Numbered from the stretch's first letter, positions 9,836 to 18,638 are shown. The stretch is 64,000 nucleotides of DNA from Saccharopolyspora erythraea (GCF_018141105.1 NZ_CP054839.1:8125411-8189410), one strand, 5' to 3'. Notes: generated by a model not told the origin, from the sequence alone. Translations and numbers: made by a program.

Positions 9836-10851
9836 TGGCCGCACCTGCACTGGAACGCCCCACAGCGCCCGCCGGCACCCAGACGGTCACCATCGCCAAG
9901 GGCCTCAACCTCGGGCTGCGGGCCGCGATGGAACGCGACCCCAAGGTCCTGGTGATGGGCGAGGACGTGGGCAAGCTCGGTGGCGTGTTCCGGGTCACCG
10001 ACGGCCTGCAGAAGGACTTCGGCGAGCACCGCGTGCTGGACACGCCGCTGGCCGAGTCCGGCATCATCGGCACCGCGATCGGGCTGGCCATCCGCGGCTA
10101 CCGGCCGGTGTGCGAGATCCAGTTCGACGGGTTCATCTTCCCCGGCTTCGACCAGATCGTCTCCCAGCTGGCCAAGCTGCACTTCCGCAGCCAGGGCAGG
10201 CTGAAGATGCCGGTGGTCGTGCGGGTGCCCTTCGGCGGCGGCATCGGCGCCGTGGAGCACCACTCGGAGTCCCCGGAGTCGCTGTTCGCCCACATCGGCG
10301 GGCTGAAGGTGGTCTCCTGCTCCAACGCCGTGGACGCCTACTGGATGCTCCAGCAGGCCATCGAGTGCGACGACCCGGTGCTGTTCTTCGAGCCGAAGCG
10401 CCGCTACTACGAGAAGGCCGAGCTGGACCCGGCCGCCGAGCCCGCACCGCTGTTCTCCTCGCGGGTGCTGCGGCAGGGGTCGTCGCTGACGCTGGCCACC
10501 TACGGTCCGATGGTGCGCACCTGCCTGGAGGCGGCCAACGCCGCCGAGGAGGACGGCCACGACCTGGAGGTCGTCGACCTGCGCACGCTGTCGCCGCTGG
10601 ACCTCGGCCCGGTCTACGAGTCGGTGCGGCGCACCGGCAGGCTGGTGGTGGTCAGCGAGGCGCCACCGGAGGCGTCGATCACCTCCGAGATCGCGACCCG
10701 GGTGCAGCAGGAGTGCTTCTACTCGCTGGAGGCGCCGGTGCTGCGGACGACCGGCTTCGACACCCCGTACCCGCCGAGCAAGCTGGAGGAGGGCTTCCTG
10801 CCCGACCTCGACCGGGTACTCGACGCCGTCGACCGCTCGCTGGCCTTCTGA
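9835..10851 (+). CDS. bkdB: Branched-chain 2-oxoacid dehydrogenase E1 beta subunit
   Basis: A 338-residue partner of E1 alpha forming an alpha2-beta2 heterotetramer with the active site at the interface. Diagnostic segments are VMGEDVGKLGGVFRVT, DTPLAESGIIGTAIG, EIQFDGFIFPGFDQIVSQ and VPFGGGIGAVEHHSESPE (His-rich loop by the cofactor), with a transketolase C-terminal domain ending in TPYPPSKLEEGFLPD. TGATG overlap with the upstream gene indicates translational coupling. The first 15 residues are a non-conserved leader. Confidence 0.92.
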   Translation: MAAPALERPTAPAGTQTVTIAKGLNLGLRAAMERDPKVLVMGEDVGKLGGVFRVTDGLQKDFGEHRVLDTPLAESGIIGTAIGLAIRGYRPVCEIQFDGFIFPGFDQIVSQLAKLHFRSQGRLKMPVVVRVPFGGGIGAVEHHSESPESLFAHIGGLKVVSCSNAVDAYWMLQQAIECDDPVLFFEPKRRYYEKAELDPAAEPAPLFSSRVLRQGSSLTLATYGPMVRTCLEAANAAEEDGHDLEVVDLRTLSPLDLGPVYESVRRTGRLVVVSEAPPEASITSEIATRVQQECFYSLEAPVLRTTGFDTPYPPSKLEEGFLPDLDRVLDAVDRSLAF

Positions 10852-10862
10852 GGGAGTCATCG

Positions 10863-12236
10863 ATGCCACAGCTCAAGCACTTCCCGCTGCCCGACGTCGG
10901 CGAGGGGCTGACCGAGGCCGAGATCCTGGACTGGAAGGTCAAGCCGGGCGACGCGGTCACCGTGAACCAGATCATCGTCGAGATCGAGACGGCCAAGGCG
11001 TCCGTCGAGCTGCCGAGCCCGTTCGCGGGCCAGGTCAGCGAGCTGCTCGCCGACACCGGTCAGACGGTGGAGGTCGGCACCCCGATCATCACGATCGACC
11101 TGGACCCGTCCGGCGCCGCGGCGCCGCAGGAGGCCGCCCCCGCCGAGGGTGAGGGCAAGATCGGCGAGGAGTCCAACGGGCGGATCGCCACGCTGGTCGG
11201 CTACGGGCCGCGGACCAGCTCGGCGAAGCGCCGTCCTCGCAAGGGTGCGTCCGCGCCCGCCGCTTCCGCCGCACCCGTCGAGCCGCCGGTCACGGCCGAG
11301 CCGCCGGCTACCGCCGAGCCGCCCGCCGCCACCGAGGTCCACGTGCCCGCCCAGCCGTCGGCGCCCGCGCGCAACGGCGGGTACGTGCCGCTGGCCAAGC
11401 CGCCGGTGCGCAAGCTCGCCAAGGACCTCGGGGTCGACCTGCACGGGGTCACCGGCTCCGGCGAGGGCGGCGTGATCACCCGCGACGACGTGCGTTCCGC
11501 CGCGGCTCCGGCCGCCGCCCCGGCGGCGGCACCGGGCGCCCGCGAGCGGCGCGTGCCGATCAAGGGGGTCCGCAAGGCCACCGCGCAGGCGATGGTCAGC
11601 AGCGCCTTCACCGCACCGCACGTCACCGAGTTCCTCACCGTCGACGTCACGCCGATGATGGAGCTTCGCGAGCGGCTGAAGTCCCACCCCGAGTTCCGCG
11701 GGGTCAAGGTCACGCCGCTGGCGTTCGCGGCGAAGGCGCTGTGCCTCGCCGCGCGCCGCACGCCGGATGTGAACGCCGCGTGGGACGAAGCGGCGGGCGA
11801 GATCGTCTACAAGGACTACGTGCACCTGGGCATCGCGGCGGCGACACCGCGCGGTCTGGTCGTCCCGAAGATCCGGGACGCCGACGGCATGTCGCTGCGG
11901 GAGCTGGCCGAGGCGCTGGACTCGCTGACCACGACCGCCCGCGAGGGAAGGACGCCTCCGGGCGACATGGTCGGCGGGACGATCACGATCACCAACGTCG
12001 GCGTGTTCGGCGTCGACACCGGGACCCCGATCCTCAACCCCGGGGAGTCGGCGATCCTGGCGTTCGGGGCGGTCCGGGACATGCCGTGGGTGGTCGACGG
12101 CCAGGTCGTGCCGCGCAAGGTCTGCCAGCTCGCGCTGAGCTTCGACCACCGCGTGGTCGACGGCCAGCAGGGCTCGCAGTTCCTCGCCGACGTCGGGGCG
12201 CTGCTGTCGGACCCGAGCATGGCGATCACCTACTGA
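10863..12236 (+). CDS. bkdC: Dihydrolipoamide acyltransferase E2 subunit
   Basis: A 457-residue core of the complex. A single lipoyl domain occupies residues 1-80, with the attachment Lys in EIETAKASVELP. A Pro/Ala/Glu-rich swinging linker follows, then a peripheral subunit-binding domain (LAKPPVRKLAKDLGVDL...GGVITRDDV), another Ala-rich linker, and the trimeric acyltransferase domain with catalytic SFDHRVVDG near the C-terminus. It starts 11 bases after E1 beta, at an ATG following GAGGGAG. No E3 (lipoamide dehydrogenase) gene is in the window, so E3 is presumably shared from elsewhere. Confidence 0.93.
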   Translation: MPQLKHFPLPDVGEGLTEAEILDWKVKPGDAVTVNQIIVEIETAKASVELPSPFAGQVSELLADTGQTVEVGTPIITIDLDPSGAAAPQEAAPAEGEGKIGEESNGRIATLVGYGPRTSSAKRRPRKGASAPAASAAPVEPPVTAEPPATAEPPAATEVHVPAQPSAPARNGGYVPLAKPPVRKLAKDLGVDLHGVTGSGEGGVITRDDVRSAAAPAAAPAAAPGARERRVPIKGVRKATAQAMVSSAFTAPHVTEFLTVDVTPMMELRERLKSHPEFRGVKVTPLAFAAKALCLAARRTPDVNAAWDEAAGEIVYKDYVHLGIAAATPRGLVVPKIRDADGMSLRELAEALDSLTTTAREGRTPPGDMVGGTITITNVGVFGVDTGTPILNPGESAILAFGAVRDMPWVVDGQVVPRKVCQLALSFDHRVVDGQQGSQFLADVGALLSDPSMAITY

Positions 12237-12245
12237 CGCACGCGA

Positions 12246-12283
12246 AAAGGGCCCCTCGTTCCGCTTTGGACGAGGGGCCCTTT
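12246..12283. terminator. Bidirectional terminator between E2 and the C39-like peptidase
   Basis: Arms 12246-12259 and 12270-12283 form a near-perfect GC-rich stem flanked by A-run and T-run bases on the two sides. It therefore works in both directions between convergent genes. Confidence 0.85.
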
Positions 12284-12296
12284 CGCGCGTGAGGCG

Positions 12297-12923
12297 TCAG
12301 GCGCTGTAGCCCTTCGGCGGGATCAGCGTCGAGAGCTGGTCGAAGCTGAGCCAGTAGAGCTGGTTGCCGGAGAACGACGCCGGGTCGGCGATGTGCACGG
12401 TCATGTTCTCGCTGTCGTAGCCGATGACCGTGAAGTAGTGGTAGATCGTCTGCCCGGGCGGGTAGCCGGGCGGCTGGTTGCCGGGCGGCGCGACGATGTT
12501 GGCCACGATCGCGTGCCCGGAGTCGATGTCGGCGACGATGTCGCTCCAGAGCTTGTCCTTCTGCTCCTGGGTCGGCGGATCGTCGGGCATCTCGACCGTG
12601 GAGTACTCGCTGCCGGTTCCGGAGAGCCGGTTGTTGAGCACGCCGGTCACCTGCGAGATGTGGTCGGTGCCGTTCTCGGTGGTGCCGAGCTCGGCGGCGA
12701 GGGTCTCCTGGCTGGGCAGGTCGCCGGTGCGGGCCGACAGCGCGATGCGGGTGGCGGCGGGGCCGCACCAGTAGCCGGTCTCCTGCACCTGGTAGTCGAC
12801 GTCGAGGGACTTCGCGGCCGCGACCCGCACCTGGGCGGGTGCCTCGGGGGCGGCTGTGGCGGCGGGCAGGGCGGGCGCCCCGGCCAGCACCGCGGTGGCG
12901 GCCACGACCAGGAGTCGGCGCAT
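12297..12923 (-). CDS. Secreted C39-like cysteine peptidase
   Basis: A 208-residue exported protein. A signal peptide (MRRLLVVAATAVLAGAPALP, Ala-rich cleavage zone near residue 25) precedes a papain-like C39 domain. The catalytic Cys lies in GYWCGPAATRIAL (Cys53), His in YHYFTVIGYD, and the third residue in HIADPAS. Such stand-alone C39-like proteins are common and secreted in actinomycetes; substrates are mostly unknown, and no bacteriocin genes are nearby to suggest leader processing. The start is ATG 12923, with GGAGACC upstream. Confidence 0.85.
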   Translation of the reverse strand: MRRLLVVAATAVLAGAPALPAATAAPEAPAQVRVAAAKSLDVDYQVQETGYWCGPAATRIALSARTGDLPSQETLAAELGTTENGTDHISQVTGVLNNRLSGTGSEYSTVEMPDDPPTQEQKDKLWSDIVADIDSGHAIVANIVAPPGNQPPGYPPGQTIYHYFTVIGYDSENMTVHIADPASFSGNQLYWLSFDQLSTLIPPKGYSA

Positions 12924-13030
12924 GCTGGTCTCCGTTGCTCGTGATCTTCTGACGAACAACGTCATGCTTTCCGACGACAAGCAACGGCGGGAGCGCCCGG
13001 ACGGCGCAATCGGGATGGTGCGGACGCCGA

Positions 13031-13528
13031 TCAGTGGCGCCGGAAGACCACCACGCCACGCGACGGCCGCCACAGCTTGATCAGCAAGTGACCCGCGGCC
13101 TCGTCCACACCCGTGGTGACGACCTCGGTGATCTCCACGCGGAACAGGTGGGAATCCTCGCTCGCGGGCTTCGCGCGTTCGATCCAGGCACGGCGCTCGG
13201 AGGGGTCTGCGACCTCGAGAGCCCTGCCGGAGAGCTTGACGTCGGGCTCGCCCAGGCTCGCCTCACCGGGCTGGGCGTGCACCGACATGCGGGGGTCGCG
13301 CAGCAGGTCGAGCGCCTTGTGCGAGCCGGGCATCGACCACAGCTCCAGCACGTCGTCGCGCCAGTGGACCTCGATGGCGCTGAGTCGCGGCGAGCCGTCC
13401 CGCCGCAGGGTGGCGAGCACGTGGTGCCTGCTCGCCCCAAACCGCCGCCGCACGTCCGCGGCGATCCGCGGCTCCTCGGCGGAGAACTGCTTCCAGCTGA
13501 CCACGGGCACCAGGTTCGCACCGATCAC
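13031..13528 (-). CDS. Pyridoxamine 5'-phosphate oxidase-fold protein
   Basis: A split-barrel flavin- or F420-binding protein of about 165 residues. The N-terminal HHVLATLRRDGSPRLSAIEV is the characteristic first strands, followed by the dimer-interface helix SHKALDLLRDPRMSVHAQ. Members of this group reduce or bind small molecules with FMN, F420 or haem; sequence alone does not choose. Start uncertain: GTG at 13528 gives MIGANLVPVVSWKQF, and an internal GTG six codons on (PVVSWKQF) is as good. Confidence 0.75.
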   Translation of the reverse strand: MIGANLVPVVSWKQFSAEEPRIAADVRRRFGASRHHVLATLRRDGSPRLSAIEVHWRDDVLELWSMPGSHKALDLLRDPRMSVHAQPGEASLGEPDVKLSGRALEVADPSERRAWIERAKPASEDSHLFRVEITEVVTTGVDEAAGHLLIKLWRPSRGVVVFRRH

Positions 13529-13586
13529 CGACAGACCGGCGCGAACCGGTGAAGCCCGTTCGTCGCGCCCGGCGGGCGCGACGCGA

Positions 13587-13820
13587 TCAGTCCTGCTTGC
13601 GGCGCCTGCCGCCCTTCTTGCCCGCGGTCGCGGACGCGGTCGCGCTCTCGGAGTCGGCGACCTGCGCCTGCTCGTGGCGCTTGGCGCTCTCGGCCTCCGC
13701 CTCGCGGATGAAGTCGAACGCGTGCATGTCGAAGTCGTGCACGTCGATCTCGGGCAGCTCGCCGAGTTCCTTGTTCAGTTCTCCGAAGATCGGAGTCTTC
13801 GGGTCGTGGGTGGTGTTCAC
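13587..13820 (-). CDS. Small protein of unknown function, acidic head and basic tail
   Basis: A 77-residue protein starting at GTG 13820, with GGGAGG upstream. The first half is rich in Asp/Glu/His (ELPEIDVHDFDMHAFDF); the second half is an Ala/Ser/Glu helix ending in GKKGGRRRKQD. There is no signal peptide, no membrane segment and no cysteine. The acidic, aromatic leader-like region resembles peptide-maturase leaders only loosely, and a Cys/Ser/Thr-rich core and modifying enzymes are absent. Not recognised. Confidence 0.6.
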   Translation of the reverse strand: MNTTHDPKTPIFGELNKELGELPEIDVHDFDMHAFDFIREAEAESAKRHEQAQVADSESATASATAGKKGGRRRKQD

Positions 13821-14390
13821 CGCTTCGCCCTCCCGTTTCGCTCTCGAAGCCGTGCCCGGTCCCGGCCGGGGCTCGCGAGCCCTCGCCGGTCCCGGTCGCG
13901 CTTGGTGTGGTCCCTCCCCGATGGGCCCACCGGGCGCGTTCGGCTCCACGCGTGGCCGATCGCGCCGTTGGGACGCGCGCTGACCGAGCCAGTGTCGCGT
14001 CAGCCGCCCATTTTCACCTGTTCGGGTGAGGCAGATAGTGCTTCTGCCCACCCGCGCGGGCATGGCGCCCACGAAATCCTGCCTGTTCTCGGTCAAACCC
14101 GCTCGGGCTTTGTGCAATTCCGCACCGTGGCGAGCGCCACTCCCGCCTTCCGCAACGCGGCCGAATGAGGGAAAGGAGCCCGCCGCGCGGAGTCGTGCGC
14201 GGCGGCGGAACGGACGCAGGAGCCACCGGGCTCGGACGGCGCCAACCGGCTTCAGCGCGACTACTCGCCGTGAACCTACGAACGAGTAGGTTCACTGGAC
14301 GACGCCCCGGCGTGATCGCGGCTGTTCTAGCCTGAGGGGAAGCACCCTGGGTGAGGCGCGGCCGGCAGGCCGCCGGTGGTGAGAGGTGAG
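13821..14390. other. Intergenic region upstream of the TetR gene
   Basis: The 570-bp stretch without a supported gene separates the small unknown gene from tetR. Its only clear structure is the 20-bp operator at 14273-14292, roughly 100 bp before the TetR start. Confidence 0.5.
14273..14292. promoter_or_regulatory. Operator 1 of the fatty-acid cluster (TetR autoregulation)
   Basis: AACCTACGAACGAGTAGGTT is the core of a longer perfect repeat, GTGAACCTAC (14270-14279) / GTAGGTTCAC (14286-14295). It matches 16 of 20 bases of the site at 17302-17321, read on the opposite strand. The most economical reading is that the adjacent TetR protein binds both. Confidence 0.75.
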
Positions 14391-15050
14391 ATGAAGGCCG
14401 ACGTGGAGCACCCGGATCGCCCCCGCCCGCGCACCAAGCGGCTGCCCCGCTCGGTGCGGGAACGGCAGATCCTGGACGCGGCGGTGGACGTCTTCGCCGC
14501 GCACGGCTTCCACCAGGCGTCGATGGACGAGATCTCCGAGGTCGCGGGCATCTCCAAGCCGATGATCTACGCCTACCTGGGGTCGAAGGAGGAGCTGTTC
14601 GTCGCCTGCATCCAGCGGGAGGCGGCCAGGCTGCTCGACGCCATCCGCGGCGCGGTCGACACCGGCCTGCGGCCCGACCAGCAGCTCTGGCGCGGGCTGC
14701 GGTCGTTCTTCGAGTACACCCAGCAGTACCGGTCGAGCTGGGCGGTGCTGCACCGGCAGGCCAACGCCCAGGGCGAACCGTTCTCCATCGAGCTCGCGCA
14801 GTGGCGCAGCCGCACCCGCGACGTCATCGCGATGCTGCTGGCCCGGGCGACCGAGTCGGCCGAGCAGCAGATGCAGCCCGAGCAGATGCAGCCGTTCGCC
14901 GCGGCGCTGGTCGGCGCGGGCGAGTCGCTGGTCGACTGGTGGCTGGACAACCCCGACCACACCGCCGACGGGATGGCGATGCGCCTGATGAACATGGTCT
15001 GGATGGGCTTCGGCGACCTGGTCGAGGGCCGCGACTGGAAACCGGAGTGA
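14391..15050 (+). CDS. TetR-family regulator of the HtdX-FabG4-FadA2 cluster
   Basis: A 219-residue repressor. The N-terminal HTH spans roughly residues 25-70 (RQILDAAVDVFAAHGFHQAS, MDEISEVAGISKPMIYAYLGSKEELF); the C-terminal helical domain would bind an acyl-CoA or related ligand. The start is ATG 14391, preceded by GAGAGGTG. In mycobacteria a TetR gene (Rv0238) lies beside the same three enzyme genes (Rv0241c-Rv0243), so the linkage is conserved across actinobacteria. The twin operators in front of this gene and between fabG4 and fadA2 support local regulation. Confidence 0.88.
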   Translation: MKADVEHPDRPRPRTKRLPRSVRERQILDAAVDVFAAHGFHQASMDEISEVAGISKPMIYAYLGSKEELFVACIQREAARLLDAIRGAVDTGLRPDQQLWRGLRSFFEYTQQYRSSWAVLHRQANAQGEPFSIELAQWRSRTRDVIAMLLARATESAEQQMQPEQMQPFAAALVGAGESLVDWWLDNPDHTADGMAMRLMNMVWMGFGDLVEGRDWKPE

Positions 15051-15059
15051 CCCGGCCGA

Positions 15060-15091
15060 CCGGGTGCCGCCCCCGTGGAACCGGCACCCGG
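15060..15091. terminator. Terminator between convergent tetR and hydratase genes
   Basis: A 10-bp perfect stem (15060-15069 with 15082-15091) has a 12-nt loop. It lies 10 bases after the tetR stop and just before the convergent hydratase stop at 15099. Confidence 0.65.
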
Positions 15092-15098
15092 CCGAGCC

Positions 15099-15929
15099 TC
15101 AGCGGGTGATCGTGGCGAACAGGTGCGGCTTGCCCGACCTGGAGTGCAGGGCGAACTCCTGGCCGCGCTCGGTGAACTCCACCGACGATGGCAGCAGCAC
15201 CGGCTTGCGGAACTCGACCTCCACGGTGCACGCCTCGGGCAGCCTGCCCTCGAAAGCGGCCACGCAGCGCGCCTTCGACCACATGCCGTGCGCGATGGCG
15301 CGCGGGAATCCGAACGCCTTCGCGGTCAGCGGGTGCATGTGGATCGGGTTGCGGTCGCCCGACACCGCGGCGTAGCGGCGGCCGAGGTCGCCGGGCAGCC
15401 GCCACCGCGCGGTGGCCTCGCCCGCCTCGATGCCCGTCCGCTCCGGCCGCGCGGCTTCGGCGCTCTCTTCCGGCTTCCCGCGGCGCAGGTAGGTGGTGAC
15501 CTCCCGCCAGACCACCTCGCCGCCGGTGCTGGTCTCGGTGATGACGTCGAACTGCCTGCCCTTCGGGTGCGGACGCAGGTTTTCCACCCGCACCCGCTGG
15601 CTCAGCTCGTCGGTCACCAGCAGCGGCCGGTCCTGCCGGATCGAGTTGGCCACGTGCACCAGCCCGACCAGTGGAAACGGGAATCCCGGGTCGGTCATCA
15701 GCCGCACCGCCATGCCGAAGGACAGCACGTGCGGGTAGGTCAGCGGCAGCTCGTCGCGCAGCCCGAAACCGCACACCCGGTTGTAGTCGGCGAGGTGCTC
15801 GCGGTCGACGGTGATGCCGTGCCGGACGTACTCGGTGCCGGGCAGGCTGGAGCCCCGCCGCGCCGGGCCGGAGGCGACCGCCCTGATGTACAGGGAGGAC
15901 AGGTTCGGTGCGCTGGTCAGCTCCGGCAT
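15099..15929 (-). CDS. htdX: MaoC-like (R)-3-hydroxyacyl dehydratase, HtdX-like
   Basis: A 276-residue double hot-dog enzyme that hydrates or dehydrates acyl thioesters. The C-terminal hot-dog carries the hydratase-2 motif YAAVSGDRNPIHMHPLTAKA with the catalytic Asp/His, continuing into FPRAIAHGMWSKAR. The N-terminal hot-dog (residues 20-150) keeps YPHVLSFGMAVRLM but lacks the catalytic pair. Its ATG lies one base beyond the fabG4 stop, so the two are an operon. The order matches the mycobacterial locus with HtdX, where this enzyme partners the long FabG4 reductase. Confidence 0.88.
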   Translation of the reverse strand: MPELTSAPNLSSLYIRAVASGPARRGSSLPGTEYVRHGITVDREHLADYNRVCGFGLRDELPLTYPHVLSFGMAVRLMTDPGFPFPLVGLVHVANSIRQDRPLLVTDELSQRVRVENLRPHPKGRQFDVITETSTGGEVVWREVTTYLRRGKPEESAEAARPERTGIEAGEATARWRLPGDLGRRYAAVSGDRNPIHMHPLTAKAFGFPRAIAHGMWSKARCVAAFEGRLPEACTVEVEFRKPVLLPSSVEFTERGQEFALHSRSGKPHLFATITR

Positions 15930-15930
15930 G

Positions 15931-17268
15931 TCAGGCTCCCAGCAGGCTCTGGCCGCAGACCCGGACCACGTTGCCGTTGACCCCGGCGGATGCGGGGCTG
16001 GCGAACCAGGCGATCGTCTCGGCGACGTCCACCGGCCGGCCGCCCTGGGACATGCTGTTCATCCGCCTGCCAGCCTCCCGCACGAACAGCGGCACCGCGG
16101 CGGTCATCTTGGTCTCGATGAACCCGGGCGCCACCGCGTTGACGGTGGCTCCCCGGCCTGCGGCGATCGGGGCGGTGCCCTGGACCACGCCGATCACGCC
16201 CGCCTTGGACGTGGCGTAGTTGGCCTGGCCGACGTTGCCCGCGATGCCGCTGATCGAGGCGACCCCGATGATCCGCCCGCCCGGCCGCAGCGGCGAGCCC
16301 TCCGCGAGCAGCGCCTCGTTGATGCGCTCCTGCGAGGTGAGGTTGACCGCGATCACCGCGTCCCACTGCTGCTCGGTCATCCGGCCCAGCGTCTTGTCAC
16401 GGGTGATTCCGGCGTTGTGCACGACGATGTCGATGCCGCCGTGGCGCTCGGTGAAGTGCTCGAGGACGCGCTGCGGCGCGTCCTGGGCGGTGATGTCGAG
16501 CTGGAGCGTCGAGCCGCCGATGCGGTTGGCGACCCGGGCCAGGTCACCGCCCTGGGCGGGCACGTCGAGGCAGACCACGTGCGCGCCGTCCCTGGCCAGG
16601 GTCTCGGCGATCGCCTCGCCGATGCCCCGGGACGCGCCGGTGACCAGCGCGACCTTGTCGCGCAGCGGCTTCGCCTGGTCCACCTCGGGGACCTCGGCCG
16701 CTCCGACCCGCACGACCTGCCCGGACACGTAGGCGGACTTGGCCGAGAGCAGGAAGCGCAGCGTCGAGTCGAGAGCCCCTTCGGCGCCTTCCGACACGTA
16801 GACCAGTTGCACGGTCGCCCCGCGCTTGAGCTCCTTGCCGACGCTGCGGGTGAAGCCCTCCAGCGCGCGGCGGGCGACCTGCTCGCGCGGGTCGGCGGCC
16901 TCCTCGGGCGGCGCGGCGAGCACGACCACCCGGCCGCAGCGGTCGACCTGCCGGATCGTCGAGGCGAAGAACTCGTAGACCTGCCGCAGATCGGTGCTGG
17001 AGCGCACGCCGCTGGCGTCGAAAACCAGCGCGGCGTAGCGGGCACCGTCGGTGCGCACGTCGTGGACCTGGGCGTGGACGTCCTTGAGTGTGGCGGCCAC
17101 CGAGGCGCCGAGGCGCGAGCCGACGGCGGCGCCGGTGAGCACCGGGCCGGAGACGACCGGGTCGCCCGGGTGGTGGCGCCGCAACGGGGTCGGCTGCGGG
17201 AGACCGAGGCGCTTGCTGATCTGCCGTCCCAGCGGGGACGAGGTGAACTGTTGGTACCGGTCGGACAT
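15931..17268 (-). CDS. fabG4: High-molecular-weight 3-oxoacyl reductase, FabG4-like
   Basis: A 445-residue two-domain reductase, nearly twice the size of ordinary FabG. Residues 1-200 form the N-terminal flavodoxin-like domain of the HMwFabG class, without a nucleotide motif. The SDR domain starts near 204 with the cofactor loop TGASRGIG (210-217), Asn in HNAG, and the Ser-Tyr-Lys triad in SISGIAGNVGQANYATSKAG. It would reduce 3-oxoacyl-CoA or -ACP of longer chain. The start is ATG 17268, after AGGAG. It is transcribed leftward away from fadA2, with an operator in the 92-bp gap. Confidence 0.9.
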   Translation of the reverse strand: MSDRYQQFTSSPLGRQISKRLGLPQPTPLRRHHPGDPVVSGPVLTGAAVGSRLGASVAATLKDVHAQVHDVRTDGARYAALVFDASGVRSSTDLRQVYEFFASTIRQVDRCGRVVVLAAPPEEAADPREQVARRALEGFTRSVGKELKRGATVQLVYVSEGAEGALDSTLRFLLSAKSAYVSGQVVRVGAAEVPEVDQAKPLRDKVALVTGASRGIGEAIAETLARDGAHVVCLDVPAQGGDLARVANRIGGSTLQLDITAQDAPQRVLEHFTERHGGIDIVVHNAGITRDKTLGRMTEQQWDAVIAVNLTSQERINEALLAEGSPLRPGGRIIGVASISGIAGNVGQANYATSKAGVIGVVQGTAPIAAGRGATVNAVAPGFIETKMTAAVPLFVREAGRRMNSMSQGGRPVDVAETIAWFASPASAGVNGNVVRVCGQSLLGA

Positions 17269-17301
17269 TCGACACTCCTGCGGACTGACGGCTCGACGCA
17301 T

Positions 17302-17321
17302 AAGCTACTCATCGGTAGGTT
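17302..17321. promoter_or_regulatory. Operator 2 of the fatty-acid cluster
   Basis: AAGCTACTCATCGGTAGGTT lies between divergent fabG4 and fadA2. Its reverse complement agrees with operator 1 at 16 of 20 positions, including both CTAC/GTAG half-sites. One bound dimer here could control both transcription directions. Confidence 0.72.
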
Positions 17322-17360
17322 AGATTGCCCAGAGAGTCAGCACCAGTGAGGGAGTCAGGT

Positions 17361-18638
17361 ATGTCCTCCGTTCGCCGGGTCGCGGTAGTTGGCGGCAACC
17401 GGATCCCGTTCGCGCGCTCCGGCGGTCCCTACGCCCGCGCCTCCAACCAGGACATGCTCACCGCGGCGCTCGACGGGCTGATCGCCCGCTTCGGCCTGCA
17501 GGGCGAGCGGGTCGGCGAGTTCGTCGCCGGAGCCGTGCTCAAGCACAGCCGGGACTTCAACCTGGCGCGCGAGACGGTACTGGGCTCCAGGCTCGACCCG
17601 CGCACACCGGCGCACGACGTGCAGATGGCCTGCGCGACCGGGCTCGAGTCGGTGATCTCGGTGGCCAACAAGATCGCGCTCGGCCAGCTCGACAGCGGCA
17701 TCGCCGGTGGCGTGGACACCGCCAGCGACGCCCCCATCGGCGTCAACGAGGACCTGCGGCGGGTGCTGCTCGCGGCCAACCACGCCAAGACCCCGGCCGC
17801 GCGGCTCAAGGCGCTGGCCGGAATCCGGCCCCAGCACGTCGTGCCCGAGCTCCCGCGCAACTCCGAGCCGCGCACCGGGCTCTCCATGGGCGAGCACGCG
17901 GCCAGGACCGCGCTGGCCTGGCAGATCGGGCGCGAGGCGCAGGACGAGCTCGCGGCCCGCAGCCACCAGCGGCTCGCCGCGGCCTACGAGCGCGGATTCT
18001 TCGACGACCTGGTCACCTCGTTCCAGGGCCTCGCCCAGGACCAGAACCTGCGGCCGGACAGCACGGCCGAGAAGCTCGCCAAGCTCAAGCCGGTCTTCGG
18101 CGGCGGCGAGGACGCGACGATGACGGCGGGCAACTCCACGCCGCTGTCCGACGGCGCGTCGACGGTGCTGCTGGCGAGCGAGGAGTGGGCGCAGGAACGC
18201 AGGCTGCCGGTGCTGGCCTACCTGAACGACTTCGTCCCGGCCGCGGTCGACCACGTCAGCGGCGACGAGGGACTGCTGATGGCACCCGCCTACGCGGTGC
18301 CCAGGCTGCTGGCCCGCGCCGGGCTGGGATTGGGCGACTTCGACTTCTACGAGGTCCACGAGGCCTTCGCCTCCCAGGTGCTGGCGACGCTGAAGGCGTG
18401 GGAGGACCCGGACTTCTGCAAGAACCGGCTCGGCCTGGACGCTCCGCTGGGCTCGGTCGACCCGGAGAAGCTGAACGTCAACGGCTCCTCGCTCGCCGCG
18501 GGCCACCCGTTCGCCGCCACCGGCGGCCGGATCGTGGCCACGCTGGCGAAGCTGCTCGCCGAGCGCGGCTCCGGCCGGGGCCTGATCTCCATCTGCGCCG
18601 CGGGCGGCCAGGGCGTCACCGCGATCGTCGAACGCTGA
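17361..18638 (+). CDS. fadA2: Acetyl-CoA C-acyltransferase, FadA2-like thiolase
   Basis: A 425-residue thiolase cleaving 3-oxoacyl-CoA in the degradative direction, or condensing in reverse. The nucleophilic Cys is in VQMACATGLES, the His of EVHEAFASQ and GHPFAATGGR are both seen, and the second Cys is in SICAAGGQGVTAIV. The start is ATG 17361, after GAGGGAGTCAGGT. It is divergent from fabG4 and shares the operator. With HtdX and FabG4 it supplies hydratase, reductase and thiolase steps; an acyl-CoA dehydrogenase is missing here. Confidence 0.92.
   Translation: MSSVRRVAVVGGNRIPFARSGGPYARASNQDMLTAALDGLIARFGLQGERVGEFVAGAVLKHSRDFNLARETVLGSRLDPRTPAHDVQMACATGLESVISVANKIALGQLDSGIAGGVDTASDAPIGVNEDLRRVLLAANHAKTPAARLKALAGIRPQHVVPELPRNSEPRTGLSMGEHAARTALAWQIGREAQDELAARSHQRLAAAYERGFFDDLVTSFQGLAQDQNLRPDSTAEKLAKLKPVFGGGEDATMTAGNSTPLSDGASTVLLASEEWAQERRLPVLAYLNDFVPAAVDHVSGDEGLLMAPAYAVPRLLARAGLGLGDFDFYEVHEAFASQVLATLKAWEDPDFCKNRLGLDAPLGSVDPEKLNVNGSSLAAGHPFAATGGRIVATLAKLLAERGSGRGLISICAAGGQGVTAIVER

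Noticed and set aside
13587-13820. Lanthipeptide or other RiPP precursor
   Set aside because: No Cys/Ser/Thr-rich core, no modification enzyme or exporter adjacent; the C39-like peptidase nearby has a signal peptide and is not a transporter-fused leader peptidase.
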